NCBI RefSeq assembly: GCF_022201045.2
Contig: NC_068557.1
Coordinates: forward strand, 24,405,501-24,469,500
Reading direction: 5' to 3'
Length of the DNA stretch: 64,000 bases
From: Citrus sinensis
Taxonomy: Eukaryota > Streptophyta > Magnoliopsida > Sapindales > Rutaceae
Shown one piece after another: positions 23,601 to 35,129 of this stretch. Numbering within the stretch: position 1 is the first letter of the stretch; each line of letters begins with the position of its first letter. The notes beneath the pieces are model-generated. The model did no database searches and was not told where the DNA came from. It saw nothing but the letters and a program-made list of their open reading frames with translations. The position numbers were made by a program, and so were the translations under genes.

Positions 23601-24601
23601 GGTTTGAAGATAATGATTTCATCATTTTGCTGTTGTATGTGGATGACATGTTGGTAGCAAGTCCCAACAAAGATCGAGCCCAAGAATTGAAGGCACAATT
23701 GGCTAAGGAGTTTGAAATGAAGGACTTGGGACCAGCAAACAAGATTCTAGGGATGCAAATTCACCGAGACAAAAATAACAGGAAGATTTGGCTTTCACAA
23801 AAGAATTACTTGAAGAAAATCTTGCGGCGCTTCAACATGCAAGATTGTAAGTCAATTTCTACCCTACTTCCTGTTAATTTCAAATTATCCTCAAGTATGT
23901 GTCCTAGCAATGAAGTAGAGAGGAATGAGATGTCTCGAGTACTGTATGCATCAGCAGTGGAAAGTTTAATGTTCGCTATGATATGTACAAGACCGGACAT
24001 TGCACAAGTAGTGGGAGCAGTCAGTCGATACATGGTGAATCCTGGTGGAGAGCATTGGATAGCTGTGAAGAGGATTCTAAGATACATCAAAGGAACCTCA
24101 GATGTTGCATTATGTTATGGAGGATCAAAGTTTACTGTCAGGGGCTATGTGGATTCAGATTTTGCAGGAGACATTGATAAAAGGAAATCCACTACTGGTT
24201 ATGTGTTTGCACTTGCAGGAGCAACTGTAAGCTGGGTTTCAAAACTGCAGACCGTTGTGGCTTTATCTACAATAGAAGCAGAGTACATGACAGCTACACA
24301 AGCTTGCAAGGAAGCTATTTGGATACAAAGGTTATTGGAGGAGCTCGGGCACAAACAAGAGAAAATTTTTGTGCTTTGTGACAGTCAGAGTGCTTTGCAC
24401 ATTGCAAGGAATCCAGCTTTTCATTCCAGGACAAAGCACATAGGAGCTCAGTATCACTTCGTTCGAGAAGTAGTGGAAGACGGAAATGTGGATTTATAGA
24501 AAATCCATATGAAGGAGAACTTAGCAGATGTTTTGACCAAGCCGATAAATACTGATAAGTTTGTTTGGAGTAGATCCTCTTGTGGCCTAACAGAAACGTA
24601 G
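20661..24601 (+). pseudogene. gag-pol polyprotein gene, copia element 1, inactivated
   Basis: Starts at the ATG 20661 (MAANYEIEKFNG, the copia gag start). Visible in order: UBN2-type gag; zinc knuckle CYNCGKKGHVKKEC (about 21348-21389); a protease site reading LIASRATWHM where the active motif D-S-G-A is expected, so the catalytic Asp is gone; the GAG-pre-integrase H..H..C..C; integrase with HSD, TDNGGEY and PQQNGVAERMN; reverse transcriptase with intact YVDDM (about 23635-23650); and RNase H with DSDFAGD and STIEAEYM. Breaks: a TGA at 22128-22130, an imperfect 13-bp duplication near 22172-22198, a frameshift near 22395, and a TAG at 24497-24499. Three frames are used in turn (0, +1, +2). It cannot make an active polyprotein. 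Confidence 0.93.
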
Positions 24602-24659
24602 GCAATATGATTATAGCGAAACAGAAAGGATGGTGTGGAAATTGATTGATTTTCAATTT

Positions 24660-24677
24660 AATCTCCAAGTGGGAGAA
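24660..24677 (+). promoter_or_regulatory. polypurine tract of copia element 1
   Basis: aatctccaagtgggagaa lies immediately before the 3' LTR; the gggagaa block is the plus-strand primer region. Confidence 0.75.
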
Positions 24678-25189
24678 TGTCAAAATTGGTTGCATCTAGA
24701 AGCTTTGAATAAACAAGATTGGTGGCACACGGCTTTAAAGATTGAAAAGACCGAAATGCTTGAAGAGGAAAATGGAAAAAGAAATGTTTGAAGAAGAAAA
24801 TGAGGAACATGGGTTTGAAAAGGAGGAACACGGTTTTGACTTTCTTGGCCATCATTTTGCTATAAATACAAGTGCAAATGAAGAGCTTATACATTCCATT
24901 CAGAGAGCAATTTGGCAGTTGAGAGAGAGTTTAGAGAGCTTGAATTTATAAGTTCTTGTTATAGTGATTTAGAGAGTTTGGGTGTATTGGGATTTTGGGA
25001 AGTGAGCTAAAATACTACAATACTTGTAACTCATTTTCACTAGTAAAATATTTCCTTTTGTCTTCGCTCGTGGATGTAGGCTAAAAGCCTAACCACGTAA
25101 TTTCTGGTGTCCTCTATTGTGCTCGTTCTTTATTTTTCTTCCAATTTTATTTTAACTGCGTGTCTGCTCCACCCACCAATTTCCTAACA
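24678..25189 (+). repeat. 3' LTR of copia element 1
   Basis: 512 bp, same length as the 5' copy with about 20 substitutions and no net indel, so the element is not a very recent insertion. Confidence 0.93.
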
Positions 25190-25930
25190 TGATCGACTGG
25201 CCATTCCTTTTTGGAGTCTTAATTTGGAGGCTTTAGTTTTGGCGCAATCAATTTGTCCATGCCTGCGTATCGAGTAGCACTGGTAATTTGTATTGGATAT
25301 TAAGATTCGTACAGAAGAGATTCAAAATTTTAACAAGAGTTTGTTTAATCCTGGTTGCATGAAGATTGTTAAATACTTTGGGTGGGTGGCCCGTGGCCCT
25401 ACCTGGCCTTGTTTCAAGTGCAACACAGATGTGACCCGTAGAAGTTAAGGGCTGTCTTATGCTGCTGGTTTGATAAAAAAATTATTATGGGGAGTGGATA
25501 GCTAGTTTTGGCATGAAAATTGGTGTGGGTTTAATCATTGGAGAAGAGTTATAGGGCCTGTATAAGGGGTTACATTTGGCTTTGGGATAATGGAATTCGT
25601 TAGCTCCAGGTTGATGTAGACAGCCTTTGTGTTACTCAATCGGTGGCCAATGATAAGGTTATGCCGAATGCACATGCCTCTCTCATCAGAGGGATCAAAG
25701 ATTTGTTGAATGGGGAACTGGCAAGTGATTATCATGAATGCTTACAGAGAAACCAACTTTTCAACAAACTATCCTGCTAATTTTGCACTTTCCTTACCAG
25801 CTGGGTTGCATATTTTTAATTCACCTTCTAATGGGGCTGACTTATGGCTCAATCATGATTGTGTTGGGGTGTTGTACCCACGTTCGGTCTTGCCTTAGTT
25901 AGGCACATTTATGTACCAAAAAAAAAAAAG
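25190..25930 (+). mobile_element. LINE 3' portion (RNase H and poly-A tail)
   Basis: Continuation of the LINE broken at 19752. IDWPFLFGVLIWRLWFWRNQFVH is readable with a frame change, then a cytosolic-type RNase H start (WPCFKCNTD, 25410-25435), VDSLCVTQSV (25617-25645), HECLQRNQLFN and the usual C-terminal tail ending GVLYPRSVLP. It ends in a 13-base poly-A at 25918-25930. Stops throughout. Confidence 0.8.
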
Positions 25931-26396
25931 TTGTCAATTGATTAAAGGAATTTTAAGAAGTATTTAAAGAGTTGTCAATAATCCAACTCTTCTGCTAATA
26001 AAATCATGCACATTGAACTGGGCCCAAGTCCGGTAGGGACAACAATGAACATTATGTATTCTATTGAGTCTTGGGTACTTTATTATTATTATTTTTAATA
26101 TGAATTCTTTTTAATATTTCAGGAGTGTCCGCCCCACTTACATTTTGTAAGAGAGATAATATTTTTACTCAATTATTTGATAATTAAGGAAAAACTGATA
26201 CTAACTTTATAATACTTTTATGGAGACTCAAACATTTGCTCTCAATGTTGTAGGTGGCACTTGGCTATTTAAAACATCTTAACAATGCTTCCACAAAAGC
26301 TGCAAAATATTTAGAAAAGAAATTGACGGTTACAAAGAAAAATTAGTAATTAATTTCAGATTAAAATGGAAAAATTATGAAATATCATGGGCTTAC
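25931..26396. other. intergenic; possible SINE scrap
   Basis: At 26120-26200 the words gtccgccccacttac...gtaagagagataatatttttactcaatta resemble the SINE body at 31122-31180, but no tail or duplication is visible. No exon 2 for the MLP remnant that follows was found here. Confidence 0.4.
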
Positions 26397-26582
26397 CAAA
26401 GGAAAAATGCCAGCAGATGACACAGCCCGCTTTTCCCCCGTCACCTTCAAGTAAATCAACGTCCTGTGTTGTCTTGGGGCAAAGCCTGGATACGCATTGT
26501 GGCCTGCAGCTGTAAATTCATGAATTGCAGCAGTGGAAGCTTTGATCTGTAATCCGGATTCCACTTGACCAATCAGAGACAT
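26397..26582 (-). pseudogene. MLP exon 1 remnant (cluster copy, broken)
   Basis: Begins MSLIGQVESGLQIKAS on the - strand at ATG 26582, then changes frame after IHEF and again before DVDLLEGDGGKAGCVICW. The exon length (186 nt) and the 5' splice site TTTG|GTAAGC are still at the same position as in intact copies (187 nt), but there is no second exon downstream. A PGM scrap 180 bp upstream mirrors the arrangement of MLP copy 1. Confidence 0.85.
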
Positions 26583-26760
26583 TTTTTTTTTCTTTATGAT
26601 TGCATATTAAACCAGAAAGAGGCGGTGATGAAATTGATACTCTGAATTCAAGCCCTCAAATATAGATAAATCATAGAAGTTAGTTTATTAATCAATGAGC
26701 ACAAGATTCAGTGTCGCACGTTTTTTAATCCTTGCTCAAATTTTGATTGAAACGATTAGT

Positions 26761-26790
26761 TCTATCGTGTTGGTTATCGAAACATGATTA
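26761..26790 (+). pseudogene. 30-bp relic of PGM-like exon 3
   Basis: Reads YRVGYRNMI and matches 24 of 28 bases of the PGM-like gene around 7530-7557. It is too short to judge alone; its place about 180 bp upstream of an MLP start, as at 12921, makes it credible. Confidence 0.55.
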
Positions 26791-27339
26791 GTTTCTGATG
26801 CACCAGATGACGTTTGGACTTTAATCAAATGAAATACAAAATATTGTATTATATTTATAGAAGTGTAGTATTATATTAATATAATCAATCTTCTCCTATG
26901 CAAATATAATATATTACATATTTCTATAGTTAAATACGTACGGTAACTGATGTATTGTCAATAAGTCGCTGACATATGTATACTATTATAGAGTGCTCAT
27001 TTTGTCTAGGATTTGAATTTTATTAAAGTTCGAAAAATTTATTAAGCTGTATGATTTAATAGCTTTTTCGATCATTAAATTACTTAATAACTTTATGAGA
27101 TTTAGAACAAATTCAGAACCTTGAATTAAAACATTTTGAATGGTTATTATACTTAATTGAAAATAATAATTAACATTTAGACAACATGTTATTTGACAAT
27201 CATTTATTAATAAACCTTATGCTTTAGAATGTCAATGACTAATAAATAATAAAAATTATTTAACACTTTCCATAAGACAATTTGTTATAAACGTTTCATT
27301 TTTTAGATAAATCTCTTAGCATAAATTTTGAAATATGCA

Positions 27340-27594
27340 ATAATGTTATTAGTTTTTTTTTTTTTTTTTGGTCTTAACCACGAGGTATCATGGGGAGTGC
27401 CTCAACTGTAAGAGGCACCTTTAAGCCCGTACCACAACTCAAATTAGAAGTCCCCGTTCGAACCGGGAGGCATAGGTTCTCCCAACAAATGCTACTTCCC
27501 TGCGACTCGAATTGGGGAATAAACTCAGTCAAGTCACTTAAGGGAAGTTCATTGTCAATGGAGCCAACACTTTATTGGTATAATGTTATTAGTT
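27340..27594 (-). mobile_element. SINE with 15-bp target-site duplication
   Basis: A perfect 15-bp direct repeat ATAATGTTATTAGTT (27340-27354 and 27580-27594) flanks a unit with a T-run on the left (poly-A on the - strand). On the - strand the body carries cccggttcgaacgggg, a good RNA polymerase III box B. Length about 225 bp including the tail. Box A is not clear. It differs from the SINE at 30972. Confidence 0.8.
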
Positions 27595-28467
27595 AATGAT
27601 ACCAAAATGTCAAAGTCTTTGACTATATATTTAAGAGTAAATAAATAAATAAAATAAACGAAGGCTTATCAATTATCTGTGTAGTGTTGGAGAAAACTTC
27701 AAAGTAAAGACGAATCAAGCTTTATGAGGGGAAAAAGATACACCTCATCAAAGCATAAATGAATTGTTGACAAATAACGCCACATATTCTAAATTTTCTC
27801 AATTTTCTCCTCCCACAATAAGAATGGATTTTGAATTTTATGACTCTTGTACGATTTTTTTTTTCTGTAGGTTAAACCACTAATAAGCATTCTTGGTATT
27901 TGATTAAAACGATTAAGAAATTAGAAAAAAAAAACAATTTGCTATCGAATAACTATTTATGTACATCCCTAATGCTTCATGTGTTTATATATCACGAGTA
28001 AACAAGCACGTAGCTAATAAGAGTAATTATACAGCCATTAGTTTTTTAATAAATTATTTTTATACTAATTACCGTAGTTTTATATGATAGGATGAATGAA
28101 AACATCTTATGAGTCACACAATTTATTTATTTTTAATAATTTTATGATTTTATTCAATCAATGATGTCATACTACATTTGTTTTAAAATGTGCGCCTGTG
28201 ATATTACTCAGCTTATAAATATTATTTCCACCTCTACACCTAATCCCACAAATTAATTGAAAATGAAAAGAACTTAAAATATTATGCAAGGGCAAAATAT
28301 ATAGATATATACAAACCAACAATGAGTCAATGATAGAGACACAAGATTTTGATGGAGTGATAGGTTCCTAACACTACAGGGACGACAAAAATCTGAGCCG
28401 ATTTGGATATCGCAATAATCGGATCAGGCCCTAATATATTTTTTGATCATCAAGAGCAATTAATGTA
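27595..28467. other. intergenic, no gene seen
   Basis: AT-rich, with only short homopolymer runs. Confidence 0.5.
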
Positions 28468-28840
28468 GCGTTTGTCTTTTTGTCTGAAATCTAAATAAGT
28501 TTAAATTTTTCTAAAGTCTAAATAGGTCTAAATACGAAAATCTAAATAACATGTTTATTTATTTTTAAATATCTGAATATAAGTGTCATCTTGTTTGTTT
28601 TTACAATAAAAAACATCTTAAAATTAATTATTTGACATTTACGTCCTTGTAAATTAAAACAAAAAGAGGATTAAATTCTATAGTTTAGGAAATAAGTTAT
28701 TTTACAGAGATATTTTTTAAATATAATATTTACTTGTCATTCAGACTTTTTTCCATTCATATAAAAGTCACAAAAGTTTACTTTTTTATTTAAATGTAAA
28801 TGTCTAAAAATCAGACATAAGTTTCAAAAAACAAACAAGC
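28468..28840. mobile_element. MITE-like repeat related to 16057-16381
   Basis: Starts gcgtttgtctttttgtctga and ends near aaaaaacaaacaagc, which are roughly inverted. Shares ordered words with the 16-kb copy (ataagtg.cat.ttgtttgttttta, cacaaaagttta, aatgtaaatgtctaaaaat). Exact ends and TSD are unclear. Confidence 0.45.
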
Positions 28841-29465
28841 ATATTTTAGAAAATATCTAAAATTAATAAAATAATTTTATAATTTTAGAAAAATATCTGA
28901 AATTTTATAATATTATATATATATAATAAATTATTTTATCATTTTTATATTTTATTTTAATCAAATTGAGCATGAAAATGTGAACTTTCATTATATTTAA
29001 AATTTTAAATATATATAATATATAAGTCAAATAAATATAATTATTTAAAATAATATATATTTTAAAAAATTCTGGTTATGAGCCGGTCTAGTCCTATCGG
29101 GTTAATGATCATATTATATGGTATATATTTATTTTTATCTCAAATAGTAAAAATTATTTGTACAGGGATGAAATTTCGTTTTCTTTATATAAAAATGCTA
29201 CTGGATTTATACAAAGAGTACACATTTCAATTTTTTTGATCCAATTTCTTCATATATATAATTAAATGTAAGACATTTAAAATCATCATCATCAGATGTA
29301 GTTAATTAGCCTTGACTAATGCGAAGCATACACAACAGCTAGCAATATAAAAGCTAAAACGGTAGCTTTTTTTAATTAGCCAGTCCTATAATCATCATCA
29401 GAAAAAAAAATAATAAAATAAAACGTCTCCACCAGCCTTTTGTGAATTGTGATGATGTCTTCAGC

Positions 29466-30008
29466 CAGTGGCGAATCTAGAAGAATAATTTAGCTGGGGC
29501 TAAATTAGATAATAGTAAAATATAAAAAACTAAAATTTTGAATATATAATATTTGTTAATACATTTATAATTATTCTCTACGGGATTTCATATTTTAAAA
29601 ATGTTATGCGATAGGTTCGTCATCAATATTATTAAATTTATTATTTCCTATATAAACAACCAAACTATCATTTATCTCATCCAATTCCAAAGATGATTCT
29701 TCATGAGTTTCATTATTGAAAACGTTCTCTTTACTATTATTATAGAAAATAGAAGAATTAATCCTATTTTTGAGAATAGAAAATATTTTGGGTGGTGGGC
29801 TATCATTATTTTAATTAAAATGTAGGTTTTTATAATTCTTAAAAGTTAAAGTTTAAATTTTATGGGGTTTATAATTTATAGTGACTATTTTAATAAATTT
29901 AATAAGGGCTAATTAGAAAATAAAAATATCTTTCTCTTTTATTTTTATAATTTTTTTTGGCCAGTGGGGGCTTGCGCCCCTACTGGTCACATGTTGCATC
30001 CACCCCTA
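29466..30008. mobile_element. non-autonomous hAT-like element, 543 bp
   Basis: Left end CAGTGGCGAATC, right end GCATCCACCCCTA; flanking 8-mers TCTTCAGC (29458-29465) and TCTTCAAC (30009-30016) agree at 7 of 8. No coding capacity. Confidence 0.7.
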
Positions 30009-30084
30009 TCTTCAACTGCATGTCATGAATATTTTACATGAGACACGCCTGCGACATTTAAATATTTTTTGCTCCCAAATAGCT

Positions 30085-30891
30085 AAGGGTGGGCATTTGG
30101 TTCGGTTCATTCTGAACCAAATCGAATCAAACTACATTATAGTAATTTGGTTTAGTTCAGTTCGCATTTTTAAACTAAATGGTTTAAAAATTTTGAATCA
30201 TTTGGTTTTTAATTTGGTTCGGTTTTAAACCGAACTAAATTACCGAACCAAACAGTGCAATGAAGGAATTAAAATTAAAATTAAAAAAAGAAAGTAAATA
30301 TATTTAATAGGAAAATGAAGAATATTAGGTAATGAAGTTAATACTTTTATTTGCTAGTTAATACATATGATTAGATTTATATTTTTAATTTATTCTATTT
30401 AATTGTTGGTGCTTGGTTAATGACTTATTTTGACTTAGAGAGATAATATGAGCATTGTGGATGTGGAAGGATGAAGAAGTGGTGATAGGAAGAGTGCTCG
30501 TTGGCCATGAAAGTTTGAAGTTTCTTTTGTAATATGTAGTGGATTTTTAAATTATTGTTTGATTTTATGATGTTAATTTACTATTGTTAGATTTTTTTTT
30601 ATGTTGTTTATTATTTGTGGATTTATAGACTAAGGATTATTGATTTATTGTTGTAGTAATAGTGTATTAATATTATATCATTTTTATTAAATAATGAATG
30701 AATAGGTTGAAACTAAATCAAACTAAATCAAATTACCGAACCAAACCGAATCGAACTGAATTAATTTAGTTCGGTTCAGTTCAGTTTTGTAATTTGGTTC
30801 ATATTTGGTTCATAAATTCATGAACCATTTGGTTTCAGTTTGGTTTGATTATAGACCTGAACCGAACCAAACTTCATAGTACCCACTTCTG
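30085..30891. mobile_element. non-autonomous hAT-like element, about 807 bp
   Basis: Starts aagggtgggcatttggttcg and ends with tacccacttctg; sub-terminal ggttcggttt repeats are inverted at the two ends. Flanks AAATAGCT (30077-30084) and AAATAGCC (30892-30899) agree at 7 of 8. Same style as the element at 13439. Confidence 0.7.
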
Positions 30892-30971
30892 AAATAGCCA
30901 CTGAATAGTGCCTGGAAATCAGCTTTATTGGCATTTGTTACGTTTAATCAACTTTCTTGATTTTAAGACTT

Positions 30972-31285
30972 TTTTTTATTACATGAGACTATTACTCAAA
31001 TTACAACTTATATTACATGAGACTATAATTGATATTTACAAATCAGACGATTACTAGGACCAACTTACATCAATGCTTATAGAGCTCTGCCCAGATTTTA
31101 ATCCTCACTAATATTCGAAGAATGTCTACTCCACTCACTCTTGAGTAAGGGAAAAGATTATTTTTACTTAATTATACAATATAATGAAGGAAGGAAATAT
31201 CCCCACATTATACTTGTGAGGGTTCGAACTGTTATCCTCCAACTTGAAGGGCAGTAGCCCTAACCACACGGCCAAGAGCGGGTGG
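30972..31285 (-). mobile_element. tRNA-derived SINE, 314 bp
   Basis: On the - strand the head reads ggccgtgtggttagggctac (box A-like) and, 30 bases on, acagttcgaaccctcaca (box B), then an unrelated body and an A-rich end. A direct repeat of about 17 bp, ttcttgatt(t)yaagactt, lies at 30954-30971 and 31286-31302. The head is tRNA-like but lacks a full cloverleaf, so it is not a working tRNA gene. Confidence 0.75.
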
Positions 31286-32075
31286 TTCTTGATTCAAGAC
31301 TTGAAAGTTGGTGTAAAAATTTTGCGTAATTTGAAGGCCTGCCAATCCTTCCCCAACAACAAGCATCTTACCTCCTGAAACTAAATATTTTGCAAAATCT
31401 GTGGTATCAACAATAAGCATCATACTTTCTGAAATTAATATTTTGCAAAATCTGTGGAATCATTTATATCTTAATAATACATATTAAAGAATAAGATACA
31501 AAATAATCAAATCTTAAAATGTTTGAACTCCAAAACATGCTAGAACTATACTTCTCTTTTTTCCACGACATTCATAACATTTGGCTAATTTTCATTTTTT
31601 TAAATTTCGAAATTAGTATTATTTTTCATTCATCATATACAACTGTTTAATAATATAACACATCAAGAGAGTTTTGGATGGTTTTAGATCTTGATGGATT
31701 TTAAGGTAGTGACTTAAAAGAAATAACTATTATGAAAAAAAGGTTATAAATATGAAATAAATATCAAAATTTTATGGTAAATATAATTCTTAAATAATAA
31801 TTTTGAGTAATATCACTATAGGTTTTTTAATTATAAAAGTATGAAATAAATTTAACTTCTAAATCATGTTTACCAAATGCTTTAATACTGTAACTTAGAG
31901 TAGTGATATTTGATCCTCTCACTTTATCTCAACAGCCCCACTTTTCCTATTTAAAATTAAAATATCTAAACTACCCACCAAAATAATTTAAATTTTCCGA
32001 TATTACCTGTTTTTTCTTTCTTCTCTAAATCATTCTCCGCAACTTTCCTTTCATCTCCAGTTTCATTGCTTCAAT

Positions 32076-32469
32076 GGATGGGTTGATAAAATCACTAGAG
32101 TGATTGGTGGCTTGAAAAGAAACTTCAAAGAACTGGATGCATTCTATGAAGAATTTCGAAGAATAATCAAAATAGAGCACAGGGATATAGTTGATGGGTT
32201 AGTTCAAATTTACAAAAAAAGTGGATTTCGAGTTGATCTTAATTACTTGAGATCGCATATTCACATCAAAGCATTGCCCATGGTTAAATTTCCAAAAAGC
32301 AATATATATTTTGCAGCTTCATTTCATAATTAAAGAAGTGTAAATAAATTGTTTCTGATCTCACTTCTTTTATTGTAGAATGTTTTTATTGCTGGCAGAG
32401 GTACAAGTTCAGCAACCATGGTTTGGGACAGCACGTTCCTCATGAAGAACTCTAAAGTAATGAAGTAAT
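32076..32469 (+). pseudogene. cytochrome P450 (CYP71-like) fragment
   Basis: The first piece reads GWVDKITRVIGGLKRNF, KELDAFYEEFRRIIKIEHRD and IVDGLVQIYKKSGFRVDL, as in the region before helix I of CYP71-clan enzymes. After a gap with usable splice signals (ATG|gtt... and ttgtag|AATG), 32379-32465 reads NVFIAGRGTSSATMVWDSTF, the helix-I oxygen-binding segment; the normal A-G-x-D-T-[ST] has become AGRGTS, losing the acidic residue. No N terminus, no K-helix ExxR and no haem-Cys loop nearby; a TAA follows MK. A dead fragment. Confidence 0.75.
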
Positions 32470-33033
32470 AATAAAAAAAAAATCGTACACTGAGATAATA
32501 TAAAAAAATTTCATCGATGATGATGCAGTGACACTTGATCCCCCTAGTAAAAGTAGTATCGGGACACGAGTTAGAGCATGCATCCTCTCTTCGTCGGAAA
32601 TAGAGTACTCAAGCATTTTAGAGCATGCTGTCTAACATTTTACACTTATTCCAAATAGATCAACAAGGGTGCTTTTGAAAATAAATAAATAAAGATGATT
32701 GAGTAGTGAGAATTATCGGAATAAATTAAAGGGATCAAATACCATTACAGCTATCTAGATAAAATACCGAACAAGAACTTAAAATTACTACTGGATAATT
32801 TGACAAATCCATGGGAAATTTTTAGCATGCCGCATACATAGGGAAAATTGGATAAAACCACATTACGTAGGAAATACAAAGCACAAATTTTCGTTCATAA
32901 TACAAGCTTATTAGTTGTGGTACAAACAAGAAGACACACCCAAGCCAGATTACAAACACAAGCACTTCTAGAGAAGCACTTTATTTATGACCAAATCAAA
33001 CACAGACATAACCTAAGGCAGTAATGCATGGAT
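32470..33033. other. intergenic / 3' flank of MLP copy 2
   Basis: No coding signal; the last 150 bases should be the 3' UTR of the - strand MLP gene. Confidence 0.5.
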
Positions 33034-33601
33034 CTATGCCTGCTTTGGGGGATGATGGGCTTCGATACCTTTGGTCATTTCGATTGCCAAATTTACAATT
33101 CCTTGGGGATCAGGCACGTCCTCGCTCTTCTTCTCATACTTGATAGTCCAACGAGCCAAGCAACTATGTTCACCCTTCGGAATGGCTTGAACGGTAACAT
33201 AGAAGCTGCTGTACTTGTCCAGTAGATGCCCTTCAATTACTTTAAAAGTTGTCGAGTTCTTTTCGTCATCTATTTCTTCAATTATCTCCTTGGCAATTTC
33301 TGTAACCCCATCTGTGTAAGCATTAGGCAAAGCAAACGCAATCAGTTAATTTACCAAGAGAATATACATATAACTGAAAAAATTTAAAGAAACGGGCCAG
33401 GGGAGCTTAATTACCATGCTTATAAGTCCAGGTAATGACAGTGCCTGGTTTTCCCCATTCACCTTCGTGCAGTTCAACACCTTGTACATGATCAGGAGTC
33501 ATATTGGAGAAATGGTGTGGCCTGCAGCTAAGCACATCATGAAAAATACTAGCCGAAACCTTGGCCTCTAATTCAGTCTCCAACTGACCAGATAGGGTCA
33601 T
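33034..33601 (-). CDS. MLP: MLP-like protein (Bet v 1 family), cluster copy 2, 154 aa
   Basis: Exons 33601-33415 (187 nt) and 33311-33034 (278 nt), with a phase-1 GT-AG intron of only 103 bp; 154 residues. Begins MTLSGQLETELEAKVSAS; the loop reads VELHEGEWGKPGTV; exon 2 carries EEIDDEKNSTTFKVIEGHLL and RWTIKYEKKSEDVPDP, ending KGIEAHHPPKQA. One codon longer than the other three intact copies and with an unusual PPKQA tail. Expected to be a small cytosolic ligand-binding protein of the Bet v 1 fold; ligand unknown. TATA box 100 bp upstream. A broken copy of similar sequence (35130) lies upstream on the same strand, and the two share VSAS/VQAS and GKPG variants, so they look like a local tandem pair. 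Confidence 0.92.
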
Positions 33602-33700
33602 GTTTTTAGCGGATTAAAATAGATATTCACAAGGAAATGATAAGTACTTTCAGATCAAGAGCAAGAAGAAGCAGTGCAAAGATAGACACCGGCTTAGAGC

Positions 33701-33710
33701 CTTTATATAG
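33701..33710 (-). promoter_or_regulatory. TATA box of MLP copy 2
   Basis: Read on the - strand as ctatataaag, 100 bp upstream of the ATG at 33601; same spacing as copies 1 and 4. Confidence 0.65.
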
Positions 33711-35129
33711 AAATCAATTTGTTGTATGCTTAATTATTTAGTGAGTTGATATGCATTATTGGTTTACCACGTCATTTTACCTGTAAATTAATAATAAAAG
33801 AAAACGGGAAAAAATATAAATAATTTAAAATTCACGAGTCACTTCAGACTTCAGGCACAACCTAATCCTACAATAAATGAAATGAAAAATGACATCACGC
33901 TCTTTGCTGAATTATTAAGAGTCACATGATTTGCGTTATTCACGTATCATTCAAAACAAAAAATCCAGGCATGGCGATGGACTGACTGGTCACTGACAAA
34001 GCTGTAGGATGGTACAATCTATGATGCCCCCAGTGTAAAGTCAAGCATTATACGTTATTAATTATTATTCGACTAATATTGTTCGTTAATTTCTTATATT
34101 TTTTTTTGGTGAAAGGTTCTATATGTTCTTTATTACAAGATTTATTTAACATTTTAGTTTTTTAAAAAATAATCTCTTTAATTTCAGTTGTTTAAGAGAC
34201 TGGTATAAAGTTTTAGGCATATATTGACCGAATAATTTCCTTGTACTGTATATTATTAATCGTTCCCAACTCCACTTATCGCTATGTATGATAATGATGT
34301 TATAAATTATCATGGATCGTGGAATGGTAACATCACAATTATTTTTTTTTTTTAGTGGCCGAAAATGGAACGAACGATCGAGGATTCTGGAATCGCGCAT
34401 GGGCATATACAGTGACAAAAATAATCACCAATGTTAATGTTAATTAAAGGAATGGTGTGGTAAATTACATTATATGCAACTTAATATCCAATTTAAAAGT
34501 GACACCAAAAGAGTGGAGGAGACAGTTTAGTTGAAATTTGGCATCGACTCAATTATTGCTCAAATAAAAATATGAACGTTGGGGGAACACTGATTAATTG
34601 AAAAATAAAAGTTGATAAGTACTAGAGTGACCAGAATTATATATGACTGGCTTGAGCAGTAACATAAATATAAAAAATAATAATTGATATTGAATTTTGA
34701 TGTGATTATTATCTCTCCTCACTTTATCATATAATATTTATTTTTTATATTATCTAATTATTTAATTAATAATGCATTCTTGTCATAACTGTATTGCACC
34801 ACTTTATTTTTATATAGAGCAAATGGCCGTTGAAACTTTGCTATAAATAGGCCACCGTCCGTTTAAAATATACATATAATTATGAATGAAAAGCAACCAC
34901 ATGATTTGAATACTCTCTCTCCTCATGTCTATCTCATTCCATTTTCATAATTCTAAAACTTTGGCTTTCTTCCAATATTATAAATATTTTTCTTTATTTC
35001 AGTTCTCATATATTACTTTATCAAACTAGGATACTTCATACTTCTAGTTGTACACTTGTCCATAACAAATTAAAATCATAGAAGATTTAATTTTCTATTG
35101 CTATAAAATCTTACGAAACAGAGGCTTAC
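33711..35129. other. intergenic, no gene seen
   Basis: AT-rich sequence between MLP copy 2 and the next MLP remnant, with poly-T runs (34100-34110, 34341-34353). No exon 2 for the 35.1-kb remnant was found. Confidence 0.5.

Larger units (their letters stand above)
19752..25189 (+). mobile_element. Ty1/copia retrotransposon, Tork/Tnt1-like, full length but degenerate
   Basis: Two 512-bp LTRs (19752-20263, 24678-25189) differ at about 20 positions by eye (about 4%). Both begin TGTCAAAATTGG and end TTTCCTAACA. Flanks TGATA and TGATC form an imperfect 5-bp duplication (4 of 5). A methionine-tRNA primer-binding site and a polypurine tract sit at the expected places. The element splits a LINE between its zf-RVT and RNase H parts, so it inserted after the LINE. 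Domain order (gag, protease, integrase, RT, RNase H) is that of copia. Confidence 0.95.

Noticed and set aside
31213..31285. Possible tRNA gene on the - strand
   Set aside because: Box A- and B-like words are present, but no full acceptor stem or cloverleaf, and the segment is the head of a SINE with its own target duplication.
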